Assembly (NCBI GenBank): GCA_947302945.1 | Contig: CAMYWZ010000058.1 | Span: forward strand, 1-7,213 | Reading direction: 5' to 3' | Origin: an uncultured Bacillota bacterium | GTDB taxonomy: Bacteria > Bacillota > Clostridia > Peptostreptococcales > Anaerovoracaceae | DNA: 7,213 bases | Part shown: positions 1 to 5,697 of the stretch, in pieces | Layout: every line of letters starts with the position of its first letter | How positions within the stretch are numbered: the first letter of the stretch is position 1 | Made by a program: the position numbers and the translations under genes | The notes under the pieces: model-generated | Seen by the model: the letters and a program-made list of their open reading frames with translations, nothing else | The model's database searches: none | What the model was told of the DNA's origin: nothing

Positions 1-888
1 CAGCTCCCAGATCTTGCCGACGGGGTCCTTGAACGCGCCGTCGCCGTAGATCATGACTTCAACATGCTTTCCGGTGGCCGCCAGCAGCTTTTCGGCGATG
101 CCGTCGACCACGGGCTGGCAGTCTCTGGGGAAGAGCTTGACGGTCTCTTCGGTGGCTTTGTTGGAACCGAGAAGTCCGTAGGTCTCATTGTATCCGCTGC
201 CGTTGACAGGTGCGGTCAGAATGTCGTCCATGCCGAGAACGATATTGGCGCCGGCAGCCTTAAGCAGCCTCTTGGTGCGCGCTCTGGTGTGGATATCGCA
301 GGCGATGACGTTCTTGGTGTACTTAAGGATGGCTCTGGGGTCGTTTGCGAAGATGATCTCCACGTTTGCGCCCTCGCCTTCTATCAGCTTCTTGTAGTAG
401 TCGATGTAGTCGATGCCGGTGAATCTGTGTTTCCCGTAGCCGAAATGCGCTCTCCACTGGGGCTCGGAGAGGACGTCCCTGTAGGGGTCTACGCCCGCCT
501 CGTCCATGGCGTCCTCGGAGATCAGGTGGTTGCCGACCTCATCCGCAGGATAGCTGAGCATCAGGAACACCTTCTTGGCTCCCCTGACAAGTCCGCGCAG
601 GCAGATCGCGAAGCGGTTGCGCGAAAGAATCGGGAAAATGATACCGAACTCGCCGCTGGGGATCTTGGCCATGATGTCGTCGGCTATGTCGCGGGTGCTG
701 GCGTAGTTGCCCTGAGCCCTTGCAACGACTGACTCCGTGACTGCAACTACATCGCGGTCGCAGAATTCTATGCCGTGCTCTTTGCTTGCTTTAAGAACGC
801 TGTCCACCACGATCTGGACTATGTCGTCACCCTCGCGTATGATGGGGGCGCGAACGCCTCTTGAAACGGCACCTATGCATCTTTCCAT
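1..888 (-). CDS. CofE-like protein (F420-0:L-glutamate ligase family), 3' end cut off by window edge
   Basis: An open frame of 296 codons runs from an ATG at 888 to the window edge with no stop, so the C-terminus is missing. The N-terminus looks like the CofE/F420-0:gamma-glutamyl ligase fold family: RGVRAPIIREGDDI (residues 10-23), then DRDVVAVTESVVARAQG (44-60), the conserved block that in true CofE lies near the nucleotide and metal site. Further recognisable stretches are FPILSRNRFA (85-94) and IYGDGAFKDPVGKIWE (280-295). In F420-producing organisms CofE adds glutamate to F420-0 using GTP. Many Firmicutes that are not known to make F420 carry relatives of unknown substrate, so the ligase role here is only a family inference. 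It is probably soluble: I see no signal peptide or membrane segment. The start is supported by a strong Shine-Dalgarno sequence. It follows the M23 gene after 57 bases and could be co-transcribed. Family assignment is fairly sure; function is not. Confidence 0.8.
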   Translation of the reverse strand, partial: MERCIGAVSRGVRAPIIREGDDIVQIVVDSVLKASKEHGIEFCDRDVVAVTESVVARAQGNYASTRDIADDIMAKIPSGEFGIIFPILSRNRFAICLRGLVRGAKKVFLMLSYPADEVGNHLISEDAMDEAGVDPYRDVLSEPQWRAHFGYGKHRFTGIDYIDYYKKLIEGEGANVEIIFANDPRAILKYTKNVIACDIHTRARTKRLLKAAGANIVLGMDDILTAPVNGSGYNETYGLLGSNKATEETVKLFPRDCQPVVDGIAEKLLAATGKHVEVMIYGDGAFKDPVGKIWEL

Positions 889-896
889 TGTTTTTT

Positions 897-903
897 CCTC
901 CTT
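897..903 (-). promoter_or_regulatory. Ribosome binding site of the cofE-like gene
   Basis: AAGGAGG on the minus strand, 8 bases before the ATG at 888. It fixes the start of a gene whose other end is outside the window. The 57-base gap it sits in (889-945) is markedly more AT-rich than its surroundings, holds an 8-base palindrome TTTATAAA (922-929), and shows no terminator hairpin. An own promoter for this gene is possible, but I cannot identify a convincing -35/-10 pair. Confidence 0.8.
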
Positions 904-945
904 TAAGGATATGTAAAGTGATTTATAAACTGATTCCGACCTATC

Positions 946-2571
946 CTAGTCCTTGTACAGCGTAAGCGGATCTATTGCCACGCCGTTGTAGCGTACGCCG
1001 AAGTGCAGATGCGGACCGCTTGCTACGCCGGAGCGCCCGACAAGCGCTATGTTCTGCCCCTGCATGACCTCGTCGCCTATGCTTACCAGCAGAACCGAGC
1101 AGTGCTCATACGCCGTCTCATAAAGCCCGCCGTGGTTGATGATCACGTGATAACCCTCCGCCCTCTTCCAGCCGGCAAACGTTACAACGCCGCCGTCCGC
1201 AGCGTATATCTTGGTGCCGTACGCGCAGGCAAGGTCTACGCCCTCATGATTGGTGGACGCTCCCGCTATACCCGTGTATCTCGGGCCGAAGTACGACGAA
1301 ATGTAGTACTCGGACTTGATCGGGAATATCCAGGTTCCGGTACCGGACCTTTCCGGGATAGCTCTGGTCCCGACGAAGTAAACCGCATTCACCGGGTTCT
1401 TTATCACATTGGACGTCTTTTCGACCCTCGAGACCTCCTTGCCGTTCTCAAACACTACCTCGGCAGTGTTTTCGAGTATGCCGTACTGACCCTCATAGAC
1501 CAGCCTGACGTCACCCATATACATGTCTTCGTTGTTGACGTAATCCTTGTCGTAGTCTATCTCCAGCTGGTACGTATGTGTGGTGGTGGCGCTGACGGTG
1601 ATCAGGGGCGAGTATTTGCTCTCCTCGACATCCACTGTGCTGCCGGTCTTTATGTACTTTTCGACCACCTGCGGATTCCAGATGTCAGAAAGCACCGCGT
1701 TGGTGGGCTGGATGAACACGTCGTTCATGACGTGCGATTCGGTGTATTCGTACCCGTCCATGGGCGTCAGGAAGGACGCCTTGACGCTCTCCATTATCTC
1801 TTCTGCAGTCTCTTCCTTATCGAGGACCGCCACCTGTTTGCCGTCGATGATCAGCGCGTAGGCCTCCACGCGTATATCCTTCATGTAGGTGAGGGTGTTG
1901 AGTATATCGTCGTGGCTGTCTATTTTCAGGCCGAAGCCGTAGATCTTTTCGAAGCGGATGTCGCGCTCCACGTCCAGATCCACGTTGGCGCCTGCGTTCT
2001 CGGAGAGCTTGTCCCCCAGGAGCTCTATGACGTCGTAGACTTCCTGAGTGGATTTGGCCGTTCCGAGGACTCTGCCGTAGTAGCTGTACTGGTAGGCGGA
2101 CATGGAGCTTATGAGGACCAGCGCCATGGCTATGGCCGATACCACCCCTGCGAAGATCTGGAAAGCCGCCCTCTTGTGAAGGTCGAACCACAGCCGAAGG
2201 TCCCAGAGCTTGTCCCAGATGAAGAGGAATACGCTGCCCAGGAAGTACCAGATCTTTATAAAAATGTTTACTATGAATACAAGTATCTCGAGCAGGTCGT
2301 ATCCGAGCGAGCTCAAAAAGCCCCAGAGCGTGTCGGCGGCGTTGTCCATCGCGTTGAAGACCGGAGCCCAGGCGTCGCGGAAGACGTCCGAATAGAGCTG
2401 CCTGCGGTTTTCGGCCGTGCAGCACGGGAGGTCTTTGACCTTCTGCCTGGCTTCCTTAAGGCCCTTTACGAGGCGTATGGTGCGCTTGATGGCGCCCTCG
2501 CTCCTCGGCCGGTACTTGCGGTGCGCGATGGCGTTCTTCAGCCTGTAGACTGCTATGGCCTCGGACGACAC
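946..2571 (-). CDS. Membrane-anchored G5 + M23 (LytM-type) peptidoglycan endopeptidase
   Basis: 541 residues, predicted to cleave peptidoglycan cross-links outside the membrane. Residues 1-80 are basic and charged, without a normal signal peptide. A long aromatic hydrophobic stretch (about 92-118) and a clear membrane helix (about 136-158, AGVVSAIAMALVLISS) follow. Residues 235-270 resemble the spacer repeats of clostridial G5-M23 proteins. A G5-type domain spans about 320-401. The C-terminal M23 domain (about 412-541) has the zinc motif NHEGVD (H442, D446), H490 in YEHCS and the HxH motif GPHLHFG (H521, H523), so it looks catalytically intact. The start is a GTG at 2571. In frame upstream there is no ATG, GTG or TTG before a TAA at 2614-2616, and the next Met is residue 75. 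No good Shine-Dalgarno precedes the GTG, so initiation may depend on coupling to the upstream gene, which ends 37 bases before. Topology beyond the 136-158 helix is uncertain. Confidence 0.9.
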   Translation of the reverse strand: MSSEAIAVYRLKNAIAHRKYRPRSEGAIKRTIRLVKGLKEARQKVKDLPCCTAENRRQLYSDVFRDAWAPVFNAMDNAADTLWGFLSSLGYDLLEILVFIVNIFIKIWYFLGSVFLFIWDKLWDLRLWFDLHKRAAFQIFAGVVSAIAMALVLISSMSAYQYSYYGRVLGTAKSTQEVYDVIELLGDKLSENAGANVDLDVERDIRFEKIYGFGLKIDSHDDILNTLTYMKDIRVEAYALIIDGKQVAVLDKEETAEEIMESVKASFLTPMDGYEYTESHVMNDVFIQPTNAVLSDIWNPQVVEKYIKTGSTVDVEESKYSPLITVSATTTHTYQLEIDYDKDYVNNEDMYMGDVRLVYEGQYGILENTAEVVFENGKEVSRVEKTSNVIKNPVNAVYFVGTRAIPERSGTGTWIFPIKSEYYISSYFGPRYTGIAGASTNHEGVDLACAYGTKIYAADGGVVTFAGWKRAEGYHVIINHGGLYETAYEHCSVLLVSIGDEVMQGQNIALVGRSGVASGPHLHFGVRYNGVAIDPLTLYKD

Positions 2572-2608
2572 CTCGATGCTGCCGGCGGTATTCTGTTGTA
2601 TATGTGCC

Positions 2609-3856
2609 TTATCTTAAGATGAGTTCTGCCTTTTCCTTAAAGCATGAGCAGCGGCTGCCGTCCTCTAGTATGCCTGTATCCCTGCACTTTGCGCAGCTGT
2701 ATATGGTATCGAGGGCGTTCGGAGCGTAGCCGGCGGCTGCAAGCAGGCGAGCCTTCTCCTTGTTCAGCGCGTCTATCTTTTCCTTTTCGCGGATGACGGC
2801 GGCAGAACCGGCTCCTCCGCGCAGCATGGCCCTTGAAATGGCTATGCCTGTGTTCTTCGTCTCTTCTACTATACTCCTGATCCGTGGTATTTTTGTGAAA
2901 ACCTCGGCTCTTATGCGTTCCGTTTTTTCCGCGTTCTCCTGCCTGATCTGCTCGTACAGGGCGCTGACCCTGGAAAAGATGTTCTCTTCTGTGAGCTTTT
3001 CCTCCCCGGCCGCTTCTTTTTCGGCTGCTCTTGCGGTGAGGATGCTGTTTACGTAGTTGAGGTTGGGGTTGCTGATGCCCGTGGTCTTGCGGCAGGCATC
3101 CATGACCTCGTCCAGGCTGACACCCATCTTGTCGAACCAGGTGTCCATGATGCGCTTTTCGGGCTCGGTGGCGTTCCTGTGGAAGCCGAGCTCCTTCATG
3201 ACGGCGCGGTAGAATTCGTAGTGCCGGTCAGAAGCCGCGAGGCTGTCCTCTACCTGGTCCGCGCTGACCAGCCCCTTGGCGCGCCAGTCCTTGAGTATGG
3301 CGCCCACGTAGCGGCAGCGGTTGCTCTTGCCCTTCTGGTTCGAATACTTGTAGCCCAGGAGTATGACCTCCGGATCCATGCCGTAATCGCTGATCCAGGA
3401 GGCGACTTCTTCGGGTTCTCTGGCCTCCAGAAGCCTCCCGGTGACGCTTTCTATGCTGCGGAGAAGCTTCGCGAAGGCTTCGTCGTCGAGGGTGAACGGG
3501 GCGCTGTCCTTCGGCTGGACCGAGGGCTCCGCGCGTCTGCCGTACATCATTTCGCGGATGTTCAGGAGCTCCGCTTCGCGGTCGGCGGGGCGCTTGGGCT
3601 CCTTTACGGTGAGGCGGACGAGGCCCTTCTCGCGCCAGTAGTCCCAGGCGTCCGCGACTGCAGCCAGGCCTATGCCGAGCTTTTTGGCAGCCTGGGCGTC
3701 GTCCAGGGGCAGGCCCTGCTGGGCGTGCATAAGCGCAAGCAAATAGAGCTTTACGGCGTTTTCGGGCGCCGAAGGCATGTACTCCGAGATAAAGAGGTTC
3801 TCTACCTCCGTATCGTAAAGATAATAGTTTTGTACGTCCTGCTTTTTTACACTCAT
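2609..3856 (-). CDS. DnaD-like replication-initiation protein fused to DnaC/DnaI-type N-terminal domain, no AAA+ domain
   Basis: 415 residues. About 15-85 looks like the DnaD-type winged helix. Two DnaD/DnaB2-type domains follow: about 122-195, with GKSNRCRYVGAILKDW (176-191), and about 225-277, with NYVNSILTA (267-275). About 293-412 is charged, helical sequence (RIRAEVFTKIPRIRSI, 314-329) ending in a four-cysteine motif: C388xxC391, then C403xC405, with the CRDTG signature between. As I know these families, that segment is the N-terminal, helicase-binding, zinc-binding part of clostridial DnaC/DnaI loaders, where an AAA+ ATPase should follow. Here a TAA stops the protein ten residues after the last cysteine. 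No Walker A motif follows in any frame I read. Its place directly after dnaB (6-base gap) supports a role in helicase recruitment. The ATG has only a weak GGA-type ribosome site, so coupling to dnaB is likely. The DnaD assignment is firm; the fused loader segment is a pattern match without a database search. Confidence 0.85.
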   Translation of the reverse strand: MSVKKQDVQNYYLYDTEVENLFISEYMPSAPENAVKLYLLALMHAQQGLPLDDAQAAKKLGIGLAAVADAWDYWREKGLVRLTVKEPKRPADREAELLNIREMMYGRRAEPSVQPKDSAPFTLDDEAFAKLLRSIESVTGRLLEAREPEEVASWISDYGMDPEVILLGYKYSNQKGKSNRCRYVGAILKDWRAKGLVSADQVEDSLAASDRHYEFYRAVMKELGFHRNATEPEKRIMDTWFDKMGVSLDEVMDACRKTTGISNPNLNYVNSILTARAAEKEAAGEEKLTEENIFSRVSALYEQIRQENAEKTERIRAEVFTKIPRIRSIVEETKNTGIAISRAMLRGGAGSAAVIREKEKIDALNKEKARLLAAAGYAPNALDTIYSCAKCRDTGILEDGSRCSCFKEKAELILR

Positions 3857-3862
3857 GACATG

Positions 3863-5221
3863 TTATTCCGGCTGAGCCGGGGCGTCATCCTTGTATACGT
3901 TGACGAACTTCGTGAACCTCGGCTGCCATCCGACGGTGGCTTTTCCGGTCTCGCCCATGCGCTGCTTTGCGATTATGACTTCGCAGAGGTTGTTGGGCTC
4001 GTAGTTGTCCTTGTTCTTGTTGTAGTAGTCCTCGCGGTAGAGGAACATGACTATGTCCGCGTCCTGCTCGATGGCGCCGGATTCGCGCAGATCCGAAAGG
4101 ATCGGGCGCTTGTCGCCCTGGCGCTGTTCCACGGCGCGGGACAGCTGCGAGAGCACTATGACCGGGCACTTCATCTCCCTTGCCAGCTGCTTTAAGTAGC
4201 GCGAGATCTGCGAAACTTCCTGCTGGCGGTTGTCGCCGGACTCTTCGGCGGACATCATCTGTATGTAGTCGACCACTATCAGGTCTATCTTTTTCTCCTG
4301 ATCTATGCGGCGGCACTTGTTGCGCATCTCCATGACGCCTATGCCCGGGGTGTCGTCGATGAGCATGTCGGACTGCGCTATGCGCTGCGCCGCGTCGTTG
4401 ACGCTGTCCCAGTCCTCCTGGGTGAGGCTGCCCGTCCTGAGCTTGTTGCTGTCCACGCGGGCTTCCATGGCAAGAAGACGCATGCCCAGCTGTTCGCGGC
4501 TCATTTCGAGCGAGAAGATGACCACCCTCTTGCCCTTCTTGAGCGCCGCGTGCTGAGCGATGTTCAGGGCGAAGGCGGTCTTTCCCATGGACGGGCGGGC
4601 CGCAAGTATGATGAGGTCGGACTTCTGGAAGCCCGAAGTCTTCTGGTCCAGCTCCCTAAAGCCTGATTCCAGGCCGGGAAGCTCCCCGCCGCGCTTCTGG
4701 GCTTCTTCGATAGCAGTTATATTGGCATCTATGACGTCCTGGATCTTCGCGAAATCGTTGCCCTGGCGGTCCTTGGCTATGTCGAAGATGACGGACTCGG
4801 CGTGGTCTATGACCTGCGCGCTGTCGAGCTTTTCAGAGTAGCTCTTTTCGACTATGTCTCCGGCAGCGCTGATGAGTCTTCTGAGCTGGGCCTTTTCCGC
4901 CACGATCTTAGCGTACTGGACGGCGTTCGCGGTAGTCGGGACTTCCTGCGAAAGGGCGGAAACGTAGGCTCTTCCGCCTGCGGCTTCCAGACTTTTGCGC
5001 TTTTTGAGGCAGTCCGTGACGGTGATGACGTCTATGGGCTCTCCGGAAGCGTTAAGCTGCGCCATCGCGGCGTAGATCTCCTTATGCGAGGCGCTGTAAA
5101 AGTCGTCGGCTTTTACGAATTCCGACACTTTGAAAAACACTTCTGTATCTATGAGCACCGCTCCGAGCACGCTCTTTTCAGCGGCCTGCGAGTTGGGCGG
5201 TATCCTTTCGGCCTGAGGCAT
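3863..5221 (-). CDS. dnaB: Replicative DNA helicase DnaB
   Basis: 452 residues, the usual length for bacterial DnaB (called DnaC in Bacillus subtilis). It forms the hexameric 5'-3' helicase that unwinds the replication fork and binds primase through its N-terminal domain. The N-terminal domain (about 5-150) starts with the typical PPNSQAAEKSVLGAVL. The RecA-like C-terminal domain (about 180-442) has Walker A ARPSMGKT (208-215, Lys214), the catalytic Glu239 in SLEMS, Walker B LIVVDYIQMM (314-323, Asp318), the SQLSRAVEQR motif (358-367) and the arginine-finger motif KQR (419-421). No intein or truncation is seen. The ATG at 5221 is fixed by a strong ribosome binding site and the expected MPQAERIPP start. 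It lies 12 bases after rplI and 6 bases before the DnaD-like gene, so helicase and helicase-handling protein appear to be co-expressed. Confidence 0.98.
   Translation of the reverse strand: MPQAERIPPNSQAAEKSVLGAVLIDTEVFFKVSEFVKADDFYSASHKEIYAAMAQLNASGEPIDVITVTDCLKKRKSLEAAGGRAYVSALSQEVPTTANAVQYAKIVAEKAQLRRLISAAGDIVEKSYSEKLDSAQVIDHAESVIFDIAKDRQGNDFAKIQDVIDANITAIEEAQKRGGELPGLESGFRELDQKTSGFQKSDLIILAARPSMGKTAFALNIAQHAALKKGKRVVIFSLEMSREQLGMRLLAMEARVDSNKLRTGSLTQEDWDSVNDAAQRIAQSDMLIDDTPGIGVMEMRNKCRRIDQEKKIDLIVVDYIQMMSAEESGDNRQQEVSQISRYLKQLAREMKCPVIVLSQLSRAVEQRQGDKRPILSDLRESGAIEQDADIVMFLYREDYYNKNKDNYEPNNLCEVIIAKQRMGETGKATVGWQPRFTKFVNVYKDDAPAQPE
3868..3880 (-). other. Small GC hairpin at the dnaB end, just before the dnaD-like start
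   Basis: On the minus strand CCGGCTCAGCCGG is a perfect inverted repeat that can fold as a 5-bp all-GC stem with a 3-base loop. It lies within the last codons of dnaB and ends 11 bases before the ATG of the next gene, where a ribosome binding site would normally be. No T-run follows, so it is not an intrinsic terminator. It could affect translation of the dnaD-like gene, or be chance in GC-rich coding DNA. Confidence 0.35.
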
Positions 5222-5224
5222 GGT

Positions 5225-5232
5225 CCCCTCCT
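5225..5232 (-). promoter_or_regulatory. Ribosome binding site of dnaB
   Basis: AGGAGGGG on the minus strand. The AGGAGG core (5227-5232) ends 5 bases before the dnaB ATG. It fills most of the 12-base gap after the rplI stop codon (TAG, 5234-5236), so ribosomes finishing rplI arrive at the dnaB start. Confidence 0.85.
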
Positions 5233-5233
5233 G

Positions 5234-5683
5234 CTATTTTGCGATGACGTTGAGCTTGAGCACGGCGCTGATGCCCTGGAAGAGCTTGAGTTCCGCTTCA
5301 GCGGGCCCCGGCTGCTTGATGGGCTCCTTGATGACTATCTTCTTCTTGTCCAGCTCTATCTTGTACTCCCTGAAAAAGGCGTCCGCAATGTCCTTGCTGG
5401 TGACTGCCCCGAAGAGCTTGCCGCCGCTGCCGGCTTTGGATTCGATAACGACGGGCTCCGCGGCCTCGACCTTCTTCTTGAGGTCTTCGGCAGCCGCCTG
5501 ATCCATGGCCCTTCTGGCTTCTATCTCGGCGCGCTTTTTCTCGAGGGCTTTAAGATTGCTCTCGGTGGCCTCCATCACGAGCTTTTTGGGCAGCAGGAAG
5601 TTCCTTGCGTAGCCATCGGAAGCGTTCACGACCTGGCCGGCCTTGCCCAGCCCCTTTACGTCCTGAAGTAGTATGACCTTCAT
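5234..5683 (-). CDS. rplI: 50S ribosomal protein L9
   Basis: 149 residues, the normal length for bL9, which binds 23S rRNA near the L1 stalk base and extends a long helix away from the large subunit. The N-terminal rRNA-binding domain (1-about 50) starts [20 protein letters not shown] and contains [10 protein letters not shown] (23-32). A long charged helix spans about 41-75. The C-terminal domain (about 80-149) carries [15 protein letters not shown] (89-103), a family hallmark. One oddity: the usual family pattern after NFL expects Gly then Gly/Ala at the positions held here by Lys34 and Val36. The start has a strong ribosome binding site. The gene sits between gdpP and dnaB, the standard Firmicutes order. 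Confidence 0.97.
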   Translation of the reverse strand: MKVILLQDVKGLGKAGQVVNASDGYARNFLLPKKLVMEATESNLKALEKKRAEIEARRAMDQAAAEDLKKKVEAAEPVVIESKAGSGGKLFGAVTSKDIADAFFREYKIELDKKKIVIKEPIKQPGPAEAELKLFQGISAVLKLNVIAK

Positions 5684-5690
5684 TATCTTA

Positions 5691-5697
5691 TCCTCCT
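5691..5697 (-). promoter_or_regulatory. Ribosome binding site of rplI, overlapping the gdpP stop
   Basis: AGGAGGA on the minus strand, 7 bases before the rplI ATG. Its first two bases belong to the gdpP stop codon TAG (5696-5698), so termination of gdpP and initiation of rplI take place at nearly the same spot, a layout typical of translational coupling. Confidence 0.85.

Noticed and set aside
64..732. A 222-codon plus-strand frame opposite the cofE-like gene
   Set aside because: The minus-strand frame has clear family motifs, a strong ribosome binding site and runs to the edge; the plus-strand frame has none of these.
889..945. Terminator between the M23 and cofE-like genes
   Set aside because: The gap is AT-rich but has no GC stem followed by a T-run on the minus strand.
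1817..2425. Shifted minus-strand frame inside the M23 gene (and a similar one at 5688-6104 inside gdpP)
   Set aside because: Arg/Gly/Pro-rich out-of-frame translation typical of GC-rich genes; no sign of a frameshifted protein.
2000..2608. A frameshifted remnant of the missing AAA+ loader domain downstream of the dnaD-like gene
   Set aside because: No Walker A or Walker B-like stretch could be seen in the minus-strand frames after 2609; the sequence is explained by the M23 gene.
2611..2620. Perfect 10-base palindrome ATCTTAAGAT at the end of the dnaD-like gene
   Set aside because: Several palindromes of this length are expected by chance in 7 kb, and there is no loop or T-run to make it a terminator.
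1003..2622. A 539-codon plus-strand open frame lying opposite the M23 gene
   Set aside because: It covers the M23 gene in antisense, has no recognisable domain and no ribosome binding site; GC-rich codon usage on one strand commonly leaves such open antisense frames.
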